NCBI GenBank assembly: GCA_905250115.1
Contig: CAJNOI010000145.1
Coordinates: forward strand, 124,001-188,000
Length of the DNA: 64,000 nucleotides
Origin: Adineta steineri
Lineage: Eukaryota; Rotifera; Eurotatoria; Adinetida; Adinetidae
Direction: 5' to 3'
Shown here: piece by piece, positions 20,876 through 32,390 of the stretch
Numbering within the stretch: position 1 is the stretch's first letter
Layout of the letters: each line of letters opens with the position of its first letter
Position numbers and translations under genes: made by a program
The notes under the pieces: generated by a model
Seen by the model: only the letters and a program-made list of their open reading frames with translations
Told to the model about the DNA's origin: nothing
Database searches by the model: none

Positions 20876-21965
20876 ATGACTTCATCATCATCAACTGAAA
20901 CAACAGAAAATGTTCTTGCTATGTATGATCAATCGGATGGTTTTCGAGTCTATAAAAACAAAAATATCGTCTTTTTTGGACATGATACTATGCGATCGCT
21001 TTATTGTGATCTTGCTCGATTATTACAAACTGGAAACATGTTAAAAAATAGTTCAATTAAATTCCATCATACTAGACATGATCCATATGTTAGTAAGTAT
21101 TAATAATTTCAAATAAGAACAATACGAGATCTATATTCAGCATATACTATGTTTAATTTTCTGAGTAGTTTTATGAAGAATATAACATTGTACATATATT
21201 TTTTTTTTGAATAGATGAAACTGTACTTAAAAAATTAGATAAATGTATTTCATACGATCGCATTGATTGCCGTCGTTATCATAGTGAAAAATCTTGCAAC
21301 ACATTATATTTGATATTTATTGGTAGTATCATGGATGATAAATGGCCAATAGATCTTGAATGGTTACAACACATCACAGAAGTAAAACAAATTGATTTAG
21401 TTGTTACATCATGTGCATATCCTGATCTTTGTGGGTAAGATTTTTACATCAATCGATATTTTAATCTGATAATCTTCGTTTTTTTTGTCTTATAAAATAG
21501 CCGTCGATTAGAAAAGAAAAATGAAAAATTTGACGATAAACTGCCATTATTTAGCTCAAAACTGAATTATATTTGTAGAACATTTAAATTGGCGTTCCCA
21601 CATGCGACAATGATTTGGTTTCCACCATTACCAACAATACGTTTAGATGATGGTATACAAACGGATCAATTCAAGCAACTTGTTAAAACTTGTTTTGATA
21701 TTGCATGTAATCAACATCATTTTCAATATTTGAAACGTTGTGAAGATTGGATTAATGTTTATAAAATATTATATTTAAAAGATGAATGTTATATGTCAGG
21801 AGAAGGTAAACAGTAAAAGTAATAAATATTTGAAAATAATGTATTAGATAATTTATTTTAGCTGTTCGTGAACTTACAACTGAATTAGGTGAATATATGG
21901 CTACAAATTGGAAGCGTAATATTGATATTGAAACTGAACCATCATATAAACGTTTTAAAACATAG
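20876..21965 (+). CDS. PC-esterase-domain (FAM113/PCED1-like) protein with altered nucleophile motif
   Basis: Four exons join in phase: 20876-21092, 21215-21434, 21501-21805 and 21862-21965, giving 281 residues. After a Ser/Thr-rich start the protein has IVFFGHDTMRSLYCDLARLLQ. This aligns with the first block of PC-esterase family GDSL/SGNH proteins (GDSIQRxVYKDLxxLLQ in vertebrate members). Later blocks (QIDLVVTSCAYPDL, FPHATMIWFPPLP, KLNYICRTF) follow the family order, ending in a basic TYKRF-like tail. The Asp-Ser of GDS is replaced by His-Asp (GHD), so the usual serine nucleophile is absent and the protein may be non-catalytic. The overall fold call is moderate, supported by order of motifs and length. 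Confidence 0.68.
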
Positions 21966-22776
21966 AACAATTAATTAAAAGTATAAAAAGAAAGTCAAAT
22001 AAGATTTATTAAATGTAATATATGTTATATTGAATATCTAAAAGAACAAGATTGATATCATTTATAATAAATTAGACTTTTCTAGTATTTGTCAAGTACC
22101 TTGATTGCGTAGTTAGATTAATATTTTCTATATGATATAAAGAAATAGCAAAAAGTATAAATTCATCGCTATTGACATTCTTGATATCTAACACATCTAT
22201 TTACTGATTTTATTAACAATGAATTAAGTATTCATGAATTTTATTATGGGCGTGGGTATGAAACTAGATTGATCATAACATTCACACCCAAAATTCAGAG
22301 TTCTTAGAATAATCTACTTAGTTTAATAACTATGAAGTAATTCAATAACTTGCATTAGTGATCTAAATTTCGGCGATTTTTAATATATCACACCATTTCT
22401 TTTTGATTCGTAAAAACTCTTCCTAGAAATTTCTTTGTTAATAACACACGTCAGAACTTAAGCAAGAATTTTTTCTTTTGTTGGAAATCAATCTTTTTCA
22501 TCGTCATCTTACAACATTCGACAAAAAGTATGGTGCAGTTATTTTTTCTTGTTCTATGACATGCTTTCGATTATATATTTCGCCATAAAAAGTCTGTAAA
22601 TATAATATTTTTATAATGATGCAACCTTTCTGTTCTGTATGATTCCTTCTTTTTTTTTGTATTTACATCACTTAATATTACCTAGTCAACATCACATAAC
22701 ATTCTTCTATTTAAAGCAAGCTATTTAACGAGATCGACAAATACGTTAGTAGATTAAGAAACAATTAACTTGTAAA
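21966..22776. other. intergenic region, 0.8 kb
   Basis: AT-rich with one G-rich inverted element (22247-22294). No gene seen before the U-box fragment. Confidence 0.45.
22247..22294. repeat. telomere-like inverted element
   Basis: GGGCGTGGGTATGAAAC is followed after about 20 nt by ATTCACACCCAAAATTC. A short, degenerate copy of the dispersed family. Confidence 0.5.
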
Positions 22777-22905
22777 ATGACAACACCATCAGAAATATTT
22801 CTTTGTCCAATTACTCATGAACTTATGGTAGATCCAGTTATTGATCCAAATGGTAATAGTTACGAACGACATGCTTATATATTATATCGAAGAAGTAAAC
22901 TATGA
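22777..22905 (+). pseudogene. U-box domain fragment
   Basis: A 42-codon open frame begins ATG ACA ACA and encodes FLCPITHELMVDPVIDPNG followed by NSYERHAYI. This is the unmistakable first two-thirds of a U-box, the E2-binding module of some ubiquitin ligases. It then breaks (LYRRSKL, stop TGA at 22903-22905) where AIxxWL and the second loop should follow. A potential GTAAAC splice donor lies at the break, but I found no continuing exon in the 490 nt before the GPCR. Most likely a truncated duplicate; a first exon with a distant partner is less likely. Confidence 0.7.
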
Positions 22906-23394
22906 CTTTTAATCCTTTCTCAAAAAACACTACAGATAGTTTTAACACTGCGTTATTTTTTATAAATTTTGTGAGGTCATCAATAAACTCACTCAAGGAC
23001 ATCTTTCTTAAGAAATAAATATAGAACACAGTGGTAACATCAAATGCGCTCGTTTTTCATGATATTTCCACCGAGATAAATTCATCTTGAAGAATCTATT
23101 TGATTACGGATGACGACAAATATTATTAATACATGGTTTCTTGGATTCTTTTGAATTAAATATTATAATACATGACATACGAAGATGTTGTTATTCACGA
23201 GAGATACATCCTGTCATCTTTGCTTGTCAAATGAATAAGTATTTCTAATGATATCAACTGTGATGCACATTAAATAATCAGTTATATTCTAGTTCATTCA
23301 TTCGTTCGTTCTTTCTAATTATGAATAGAAAAAAAAAGTGTCAAAATATTTAAAAAGGAATCTTTTCTCATTTATTAACATACATTTTTCTGAG
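22906..23394. other. intergenic region before the GPCR
   Basis: AT-rich spacer with no visible continuation of the U-box and no other gene. ATTCATTCATTCGTTCGTTC is a short degenerate tetranucleotide repeat near 23293. Confidence 0.4.
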
Positions 23395-24471
23395 ATGAGC
23401 GCATCTACTTCGGCAGACACTCAATTTATCGCTGAATTGGTCCTTATTGGACAACAGCTCACACGTTATATCCTTCTGGTTATGATCATTCTCAGTTTAT
23501 TTGGCAATATACTGAATATTCTCATTTTTTGTCAACCTAAACTGAGTTCTAACACATGCACTATCTATCTTCTGGCTGCCTCTTGTTTCAATCTAGTATG
23601 GACGGTTGCTGCAGTTTTTTCTCGATTTCTTTCAACATACAATTTGGATTTTTCTGCTCAAATAAGTGGTCTCTGCAAAGTTCGTCATTTTATATTCTTC
23701 AGTTTTTCAAGTGTCTCAGTCTGGATGATGGCTCTGGCTACTTTTGATCGATTTCTAATCAGTAGTCCATTGGTTAAATATCGGCAATTCAGTTCTTTTC
23801 GCAATGCTTATCGAATGATCGGAATTATCATGCTTATCTTATGTGTCAACTATGCGAATCTATTTTATTGTGCCAATATCAAAGGAAAACCTCCATCATC
23901 ATCATGCACGTCGATCACGTCACAAGCATGTGGTTTCTACAACGAATTATCTCGAATAATGACGGTTGCAATCATTCCTGGATTGATAATATTTATATTT
24001 GGTCTCGGTACTATTCGACATTTGAAGAAACTTCGAACTGCTGTTGGAACAACAACAACAGATCGGACGCAATCACAATTTCGAATGCGAAAAACAGATC
24101 GAGAACTCATGCGGGTAATAAATATTAAACAATTATTTCATTTTATTTCTTTTCTTTATTTATAGATGTTAATAGGACAGATAGTTCTAATTTTCATCTC
24201 GTGGATTCCTCATGCTGCAGAACGCATCTATGTTGTCATCACTTTGAACGAAGTTAAAACTCCACTTCGAACAACTCAAGACAATTTATGGGATCAAATA
24301 ATGTGGATCGAAACAACCTTTGATAGTTCACTGTCGTTCTATGTTTATCTGTTCACAGGTGGAATTCTTTTTCGACAGACACTCCGAAAAATGTTTCGAT
24401 GTGCAACAACGACATCCAGAACAACAGCACTCAACGACATGTCACTTACGCAAGCTCAAACAATAAATTGA
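23395..24471 (+). CDS. rhodopsin-like seven-transmembrane receptor (peptide-receptor type)
   Basis: Two exons, 23395-24114 and 24166-24471, join at phase 0 (341 residues). The ATG at 23395 is chosen because the upstream extension starts only with GTG. Helices: TM1 YILLVMIILSLFGNILNILIF (with the GN motif), TM2 around TIYLLAASCFNLVW, TM3 ending in ATFDRF (a DRF version of the DRY motif), TM4 about residues 140-160, TM5 around MTVAIIPGLIIFIFG, TM6 IVLIFISWIPHAAERIY, TM7 SLSFYVYLFTGGILF. A Cys in the TM3 region (GLCKVR) and one in the second extracellular loop (SQACGFYN) can form the usual disulfide. NPxxY in TM7 is lost. It resembles FMRFamide/neuropeptide-type orphan receptors expanded in rotifers. 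Ligand is unknown. Confidence 0.8.
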
Positions 24472-24658
24472 TGCTTGATTTTTTGAGAAACAAATCTGTA
24501 ATCAAACCAAATTATTATCTAAATAAAATATTAGGCGTAATACGATCCTTAAGATTCTATGAAAAATTCAAGTTTTCAGGAAGCTCGCATACGCATACAA
24601 GTGACAAGGAATACACTTCCTAGTTCATTGGTGAATTTGGTAAAAAAATTAATTTTCA

Positions 24659-24732
24659 GGGATGGGTGTGGGTGTATTATAGTCTCTTGTTCTTTTGCAT
24701 ATACACCCACACACACACACACACCCTCAAGA
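24659..24732. repeat. telomere-like inverted element with (CA)n run
   Basis: GGGATGGGTGTGGGTGTAT and its partner ATACACCCACAC...ACACCCTCAAGAT form a strong inverted pair. The C-rich arm is extended by a short (AC)n run. It keeps the CCCTCAAGAT terminus and lies in the 3' flank of the GPCR gene. Confidence 0.65.
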
Positions 24733-25004
24733 TTTATTCAACCGTCATTCTTTTTTGTGTATCTACACTATTATGTTCACATTTATTGTGTGACAAAATA
24801 ATCATTTTTTATTCGTTGAGAATTGTGAAATTCTTAACGAAAATCTTAGTAATCAAGGAAGAATAATGAGAGTATAAATAAGGGTATTGTTTCTCTCCAA
24901 GTCTCCTCACATACATTTTCATATTTTCTTATTGAAAATCAATAAAAAGTCTGAATTTAAATTTATTTAATAAAAAATATCTGTATCAAAAACAAATGAG
25001 TAGT

Positions 25005-26469
25005 TCATCGCTTTTTAACAATAGTAATTTGATCAAGTATAGCCATATCAGATACTCGATAATAAGTAAATGTAGCATGACTAGGATCAGTAATTGTTAG
25101 AAAACCAAATCCCGGATCAGTTGAAAGAAAACAAGAATCATTCGATCTTTGAGATAATTTATCGCTACCTTCAGGACTACCAATAGCACCATTGATCAAA
25201 TAAACTGGACCAATTGGATTGACATATTGTGTTGTATTAACTACACCTACAAAAATATCAAACAAAGAAACATATTTTTAAATTACATGTTTTTTTTAAT
25301 AGAAACATACCATTAAGACAAATTCGTTCATACCAATGTACATGACCAGCAAGATAAAGATCAACATTATATTGTATTAAAAGTGATTCAAAAGCTGCTT
25401 TACATGAAGGACAATTAATAATTCCATCTTCTTTTATATCAGCCTTCGAGATTGATCCTTTCCATGCTCGATGACATTGAACAATAACCCATGGAGTTAT
25501 AGTACGGTTTACCTTCGATAAATCATTTTTTAACCAATTAACTTGAGTTGTTGTATCAAGAAGATTACCTGATGGTGCCAATGGAAAATCTGATTCACAT
25601 GAAATTGATATAACATGTACAAAACCATAATCAAATGAATACCATGAATTTAAATAACCACCTGATTGTTTACTTGGCATATTAAATCGATGACTATAAG
25701 GAATTTGATTTTTTTTTGATGATGAACATAATTGATTTAACACAGGAATTTCTGTACAATTTACTTCATGATTACCAACAGCTGTCATATAAAAGCGTGT
25801 ACTCGTTATATTCGTCATCATAGATTGACAATAATTAAATGCTGCTTCATATGTAAGAAATAAATCTTCGGGAGAATCATCTGCATAACATATATCACCA
25901 TGATGTAAGAAGAAATCAGTTACTGGTAACATTTTTTGTAAAGCTCCTAATGCACGTTCAAATAGACATTTACCATTAAGGATATCTTCTACTATACCAT
26001 CAACACCAAAATCACCATAAGTTATTATATTAATTGCTCGACTTCGACTACCATATATTGGAGCTGATGTAAATGAAAAAATATTTGATGCTGAAACATA
26101 ATTTGATTGTTTTATTTGATAATAATAAACTGTAGATGGTTGAAGATTTGTTAATTCTACACTATAAAACCAAGAAGTTTTCAAAATATAGTTTGTATCA
26201 TAAACACTTGAATTTCCATTAATTGATGTTAAGTTTAAATTTGTTTTTGATAAACCATAAATAACAGTTGGAGTTGGATTTGGATTTGAAGTTGTTAATG
26301 GACAACTAAAGGATTGCCAACCAACACTAACACCTTGATTACCAGCAAATGCCAAGCGAATTTGATCGGGAACAAGTTTTGCGAGACAAATAGTCGAATC
26401 GAGAGATTTTATTAAAGACATTAAAATAAATACACAAATGAGATGCATCGTTTTCATAGCCATTTGCAA
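25005..26469 (-). CDS. secreted purple acid phosphatase
   Basis: Two exons on the minus strand, 26469-25311 and 25246-25005, join in phase (466 residues). The N-terminus (MKTMHLICVFILMSLIKS after two earlier Met) is a signal peptide. A fibronectin-like N-domain (residues about 35-135) precedes the metallophosphatase domain. All five metal-binding blocks of plant/animal-type purple acid phosphatases are present: TYGDFG, HHGDICYAD, AVGNHE, VQCHRAW and AGHVHWYER. The second exon supplies the C-terminal block with GPVYLINGAIGSPEG and GFGFLTITD. The protein would hydrolyse phosphomonoesters with an Fe/M binuclear centre in the lysosome or outside the cell. Nothing is broken. Confidence 0.93.
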
Positions 26470-27618
26470 GTTAGTTTGTTTAACGATTAATATTTCTTTT
26501 CTATGTAATTATGCGTATATATATATATTAGCATATAAACTTCTATGAGTAATCGAAGTCAGTGTAGGTGTAAAGCATGAGATGCGTGGTATAAGCAGAA
26601 AAAGCGTAGAACATAATCAATATGTATATATAAAAAAAATATATGAATAATTTTGTTCTGTTAAATCATATAATCATACTATGTAATCAAATAGTTTGTT
26701 TGATGACTAATGACAGGTATAGTAAACATGATAAAACGTTGAATATTGTATAAAATTAGTCATATTGATTTTGTCATATATGACGAAAGAAAAAAGGAAA
26801 GAAAAGAAAATTTTATGGTAATACTTATTTTCTGGTAAAAAAAGCGTTTTTTTTCTAAAAGATATTCAAAGTAACTATAGATGAAAAAGTTTTATTCTTA
26901 AATCAAAAGAAAAGTATTAGCGAAAATAATGCGATAAATTTGTTATTGATCTGGATAGATTTATCACTTTGACAATGTATGGGACGAATAGAATATCTTA
27001 TCAGTTCATTGAATCATCAATAAATGTTCTTCAAATGAAAAATATGTTTATTAAAACTTTTAAAGTCCGATATTCTGTGATTTTCAATGGTTGAGAAAAC
27101 ATTATTTTATATGACATTAAAGTACATTCATTAGTATTTATTGATTTTTGATCGTATGAAAGGCAACAAACTTATTTCACGTCATTTATTATTACAGTTT
27201 ATTTACTTAAGGAAACAAAATCTATATAATTAGAAAGTAAAAATGTAACACACAGCGAAGAATAGCAAACAAAAAAGAACATTCACTTCTTCTTGTACTA
27301 TTTTTATTATGACCTTTTGCTTCTTGTAACTGAACGTACCTTTCCAAACTTTTGATCAATGTGAATTTTTTTGCTTCCTATTAATAAGTTTCTATAGAAA
27401 CGTACTTTCTTCGTACTTTTTTCTTGACATCAGCGGTTTTTATTTGTGACGACAAAATTCTATATAAACGCTCACGTTCTACTGATTTATTATTCATTGG
27501 CATCTTTCCATCAGTCTTTTCAAAAAGAATAGTTTTCTTATAATCTATAGTGCCATGTGTGAATTATATTTATTATTATAGATTTTCTCAAAAAAAATAC
27601 AAAACAATTATATAAGAT
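26470..27618. other. divergent intergenic region, 1.1 kb
   Basis: Divergent spacer between the phosphatase and the fatty-acid-binding protein. Very AT-rich, with a short (AT)n tract at about 26516-26529. No open frame worth calling. Confidence 0.5.
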
Positions 27619-28205
27619 ATGTCCAATAACAAAGGTGTCGAAGTACTCAAAGGAGCATGGGATCAAGTAAGCTTTGTATTACTTCTCTGGCATGGATCTA
27701 ATTTTTCTTTTTCTTTAGGTAAACGATGAAAATATGGATGAATTTTTAAAAGAACTTGGCATTGGAATGGTTAAACGTATGGCAGTTAAAAGCGTCAAGC
27801 CTCGTCTTGTTATTAGCGAAAATGGTGGTAAATGGACAATTCGATCCGAAAGCACACTTAAAACGAAAACGATTGAATTTACACCTGATGTTGAATTTGA
27901 CGAAACAACAGCTGATGGACGTGAAGTTAAAGTTTGTCTATAAACTTATCGTTTTTTACCTTTCTTTATGTTTTCTGCTTCACATTTTTAGACAATCGTT
28001 CGAGTTAAAGGAAATACATTGGAACATATAATACGAGGAAAGGATGGAAAAGAATGTATAGTTGTTCGTTACATAAATGATCGAGATCAGCAACAAATTG
28101 TAAGTTAAATTTTATTTTATTTTTTTATTTTACACATAGTTTTCTTGACAGGATTTGAAATGCGGTTCGGTACAAGCCCATCGTTGGTTCAAACGTGTCG
28201 AATAA
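27619..28205 (+). CDS. fatty-acid-binding protein (intracellular lipid-binding family)
   Basis: Four exons join in phase: 27619-27666, 27719-27931, 27992-28099 and 28152-28205, giving 140 residues, close to the family norm of about 132. The sequence follows the beta-barrel pattern: LKGAWDQVNDENMDEFLKELGIG (family signature region, strand A into the helical lid), VKPRLVISENGGKWTIRSES, IEFTPDVEFDETTADGREVK, and the final strand VQAHRWFKRV with the ligand-contact Arg region. Three introns are the standard FABP number. There is no signal peptide, so it acts in the cytosol, binding and shuttling fatty acids. Too many exons for a simple open-frame search to show it whole. Confidence 0.92.
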
Positions 28206-29200
28206 TCAACGACATTGATAAAACTATTTTATCCTATTCGTGTATTTTTGAACATTCAAGATTCAGATTTCAATGCTTAATTCTTTTTTATGTTTGATCT
28301 GTGATATGTAAATCATTTTTCTATATTATTGTTATTTATATCGAAGAAATATCCGTTGACAGTTTCTTACAGTTCTTTAAGGCCAACAGCAAGTTTGTTT
28401 GCTCATAAATGTATCTCTCCAATTCGTGATTTAATTTGAGAAATAGAGAGTAGCGTTGTGGGTGAGGGCGAGAAAGACATTACTGTGTCTTCAAACCTAC
28501 ATCCTTCAAGATACTTCGTCGATGTCTTTTAGTAATGAAACTTGAACAAACAGTTTTAATATTCCATTATATAGTAATTACTTCAAAAACATGACTGATA
28601 AGAAGTAAACTGTGCGAAAAAAGAACCGATCAATTGATGAAATTTTGCAATGACTGTTTATTTTTGACTCGTATTTGTGTATTTCATGTCTTTTATACAT
28701 TACTTTTGAAGTTTTTAGACTTCACCTATCTTTTCTTCCAGTTGTATACACTTCCTTGTCATTTATTTACATTTGTATGTTTCAGACTTATCATATCATT
28801 GACTTTTTTTAACAGTAGAATTATTTAGTAAGTCTCTACTTTTATTAGAAAATAGAGAATAGAAGAATAAAATTTATTAACTTTAATAATTATATATAAA
28901 AAGATTATTATCAAACAACTGATTATTTGTTCTTTTAATTGATTTAAAAAAATATTATTATCATTATTATAGATATTTAACTTCAACGACTTATCTTTTA
29001 TCAGAAAAGTTTTTCTCGACAAATTTTTTGTTTATAAAATATTAACAATCGTTTATTGAGAACAGAAGAATTTGTATCTCATATCGATTGTTTAATTTCT
29101 GATTATGATGATAAAAGTTGAATATTATTACTTTTAATTCAATTTGATTCATCAATATTTCCATTTGACCGTGCATTTAGAAAAGGTGAACGTATTAAGC
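28206..29200. other. gene-poor region downstream of FABP
   Basis: AT-rich with one degenerate G-rich element (28453-28512). Open frames at 28634-29022 on both strands are hydrophobic low-complexity translations of T/A-rich DNA and are not called. Confidence 0.45.
28453..28512. repeat. degenerate telomere-like inverted element
   Basis: GCGTTGTGGGTGAGGGCG and the partner CAAACCTACATCCTTCAAGAT. Poorly matched but with the same layout and the CTTCAAGAT end. Confidence 0.4.
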
Positions 29201-29225
29201 CATCAAAAATATTATTAGGAGTTAT

Positions 29226-29575
29226 CTAAACATTTCCTGATCTACTTGGATAATATCCATTTATAACTAACTTGATCATTATAAGGTAATCCATTAAGAA
29301 TTGCTAATCCTGAATAGATCATACCTTGATTACTATAGACATTTGCTAAAAGAAAAAGAAAATTTAATAGGATTATTTTAAAAAACCTATACGAACGATA
29401 ATAATTAGGTTAAAATGAATTTCATAGTTGATTAAATAAATTAAAAGCAATACCACTTTCTGGATATGCTATATAAGTATGCATATTATAATATCCACTT
29501 GCTGAAAATATATTTCTATCTGGTCATATTCCACGACGTTTGCGACAAGATCGATTTTCAATTTCTATAAAAAAA
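29226..29575 (-). pseudogene. decayed coding remnant, family not recognised
   Basis: Minus-strand translation gives two protein-like islands. One is ANVYSNQGMIYSGLAILNG followed by LPYND (about 29345-29270). The other is FSASGYYNMHTYIAYPESG followed by IAFNLFNQL (about 29505-29430). They are separated by an intron-like AT stretch and interrupted by stop codons. The composition is far more protein-like than the surrounding DNA. This suggests an old copy of a secreted polysaccharide-active enzyme, but I cannot name the family. Confidence 0.4.
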
Positions 29576-29809
29576 AGAAATTTCATATTTTAATTAAAAT
29601 TTCTGTTAAAAATAACAGAAATAAATACGAGTTATTCAGAGAATTAATAATAATAATAATATTCGTTTTAAACATCATTAATCTTTTTTATTTAGTGATG
29701 TAGACGATTCAATATTATTACTGATAATTTCTTTTTCTCTCGTTTTTTTTTCAATATAGAAATCGTTGCTGGTTTTGTTGTTTCTTTCTGTAATATGTAT
29801 ATACTAGCG

Positions 29810-30105
29810 GAGGTACCCGCTGCAAAACCCAGAACGATGGTTCCTGAAGCAGGATTCCATGAATTTCCGGCAAAATCCATGAAGAAACTCGCGATCTCTG
29901 AGTGGAACCCGTCCGAAAAAAAAACAGGAATCCGATGGAGAAGTGAGATATCTGTATCCGGCTGTCGGTTTTGACATTTTCTTGTCGGTTTCGGCCCAAC
30001 CCAGGTAAATCTGTTCAACGGGATTACTGCTTCCATGAAATCTCCGGAATACCACGGAACCGTTCGTTTCCGTGCCGGATTGTTCGACCTGAGATTCATT
30101 TTAGT
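29810..30105. other. GC-rich island with hairpin, unknown nature
   Basis: Nearly 300 nt of much higher GC content than its flanks, containing CACGGAACCGTTCGTTTCCGTG (a 7-bp stem hairpin near 30050-30073) and several TCCGG motifs. It is open in several frames on both strands, including a 135-codon minus frame (30099-29692). None of the translations has domain features. It could be a fragment of a mobile element or of foreign DNA. Confidence 0.35.
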
Positions 30106-30137
30106 TGTATTAGAAGATATAAAAAAATTGACGAATA

Positions 30138-30420
30138 TGAACGTCGTTATTGATTCTAATAATGAATTATTTCACATTGAACAGTAAGTGAGATTATTCA
30201 AATAGATAAATATTAATTAGATATTTTCTTATTAGAGAATCAACACTAACATTGGCATTGAATAAAGTTATTAATAATCTTCAAAATAATTCGACACAAG
30301 GTACAGTATACATTGAAAAACAATTAATTGTCATGTTTATATATTTTTAATGTTAGGGAAACCTTCGATATTTACAACAACAATTAAAATCTTGCACGAT
30401 TTCAGTCCGAAACAAATCTT
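30138..30420 (+). pseudogene. exon-like open segments, unrecognised
   Basis: Short segments with splice-like borders: NVVIDSNNELFHIEQ ending at GTAAGTG (about 30139-30183), ESTLTLALNKVINNLQ between TTAG and GTACAG (about 30237-30301), and GKPSIFTTTIKILHDFSP after TTAG (about 30357 onward). They are protein-like but not traceable to a family and there is no clear start or stop. Possibly the remains of a gene. Confidence 0.25.
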
Positions 30421-30816
30421 TGCTAAGTATTATTGTTTAAAACGAGAACTTGAATATTTATTTATGTTCACGGTCTTTGTTTTTGATCATTAGCTAGTAA
30501 GATTACAGGAAATCGTAAAAAACGATGAAATTAACGAAGTTCAGCAAAAAAATATTGGCATTCATTTTCTTCGTCAAACATATATATTTACGAAAACATG
30601 TGTATATATTTTTTTCATTGGATCTATATTTTGTGTAAAATTTAGCACTTGTCTAGCAAATAAATTATGACGAAATTGTTTGAAATGTTTTAATTGATAA
30701 AAATGACAGAACATTTATTTGATTATGAAAGATACAGTTTTATATAGATTTAATTAAAATTCTACATAGAAATGATGATATGCGGAAACAGATTGAAAAA
30801 ATCAATGTTATTTTTC

Positions 30817-30902
30817 AGGGTGTGAATGTGGGCGAGTGTGGTTGTTGGTGAAGGCGTTCACTGAATACTATACCCAGAGTCACACCTACACCCACACCCT
30901 TA
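30817..30902. repeat. telomere-like inverted element upstream of transposase remnant
   Basis: CAGGGTGTGAATGTGGGCGAG opens the element and CACACCTACACCCACACCCT closes it, around a loop with GTTCACTGAATACTATACCC. At about 86 nt it is one of the longest copies. It lies 40 nt before the transposase remnant begins. Confidence 0.6.
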
Positions 30903-30941
30903 CATTAACAGCCGCAGCTCGTCGGGCAACAGCTCAACAAA

Positions 30942-32083
30942 ATGGCCAAAAGAGTGTTATTGGCTGCCAAAATCAAAAGAGAATGCTATCGGCAACAAAT
31001 TATATTTAGATATATCGAAAAAGAAAATTTGACTAGATTCATTACTGCTGAAGATATTTGTAACATAGATGAATCACCATTAGCACTTTTTAGTGATCAA
31101 GCTAAAAAGTGTGTCAATGATATTGATACAGTTAATGAAATAAATGGATGTATCAGCAAAAAGGTAATCTACCACATTCTATTCAACTTATTAAATATCT
31201 TCTTCGTAAAAAATTTCTTTCATTTTAGAAATTCTGCACATTAATACTAACTGTTTTGGTGAAACTCAGCGAACGACACCTGTTTTATTCTTCAAAGGAA
31301 AAGGTCATATTAGTGCTGATGAACGTCAACAATACTTAAAGGGTATACACATTATACTTTCACCAAAAGCAGTTATCAATATGCCATCAATGAATACATA
31401 TATTACAAAATGGTGGAAAATGGTAAGAGAACATGGCTTAAGTTCAGAAAGAAAAAGAAAATATTTTCTACTATAATACAGTCGTAGCATGGTTTTTCAT
31501 CAGAATAGAATAAAAAATATAATTATCGCCTTAAAGCTCCATAAATATCTGACGAGTTAGTCTTTCACATGAATATTATTTATTTTATAGATCCATGATG
31601 ATTATCCAAAACTGTTCATTACTGATTCAGCTAATTCTCATTTAAAACCAGAAAGAATTCAAAAATTACGAAAATAAAAGGTTGTTGTATCTGTTATACC
31701 CAAAGGATGCACACAATATTTACAAGTTCTTGATACATCTGTTTTTAGTGTATTTAAAAACCACTATCAAGCAGCTTTTGATGAATATATTGATCGTTAT
31801 CGTTCATGCAGTAAAGTGAAATTGTCAGCTAGAGAACAACAAATTATATGTGCTCGTTTAACTTGTGCAGCATGACTTCGTACATAAAAAAATGTTGACT
31901 TTGAACGTACTTTCTTGGATATTGGCATTACATGGGTCGATGAATCTCCTATTACTGTTCGATCTTTACCTGGTTTTGTTTTTGATCCATCAACTGTATC
32001 TTCTTCGATTAATAGTATTGATGATACTGAACAAGAATTTAATATAAGACTGATGACTCAAAAAGGAAAAATTCGCAAGTATT
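30942..32083 (+). mobile_element. broken pogo/Tigger-like DDE transposase (pseudogene)
   Basis: Segments 30942-31163, about 31229-31421 and about 31592-31876 read as the DDE half of a pogo/Tigger-type (Tc1/mariner superfamily) transposase. Visible blocks are ICNIDESPLAL with the first catalytic Asp, TTPVLFFKGKGHISADE, KLFITDSANSH with the second Asp, and VSVIPKGCTQYLQVLD with the third acidic position, followed by FKNHYQAAFDEYI. The N-terminal HTH part is missing or reduced. It is dead: a one-base frameshift separates KFCTLILT from FGETQRTTP, an in-frame TAA follows RIQKLRK (31674-31676), and a further stop occurs at about 31874. Terminal inverted repeats were not identified. Confidence 0.75.
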
Positions 32084-32390
32084 AGGTGTCAACAGCAATA
32101 ACAAAATGAAACAGCTTAGTCTTGATCAATTTAATAAAAAGTGGAATTTTAATTGTAGTTCATTTGTTGGTTTTGTCTTTTTGTACTTTTTATTCTATAT
32201 ATGAAATATAATCATGGTGAACTAATTCCACATAGTCTTTATAAAATGTATGAAGACTATCTTATCTTTTTATGCACAGGAATTTATATTAGAATATTAA
32301 TTATAACAGAAGGTCTTCATAATACAACAACCGCATTAAAAGTTTGTACGCTAAAACATAATAGAAGACCCCTACCCTTTTGATGTTAGA

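Noticed and set aside
28634..29022. Open frames rich in Phe, Leu, Ile and Tyr on both strands
   Set aside because: Low-complexity translation of T/A-rich DNA with no supporting context.
29692..30153. Several 60-135 codon open frames in the GC-rich island
   Set aside because: High GC lowers stop frequency in all frames; none shows domain motifs and they overlap one another.
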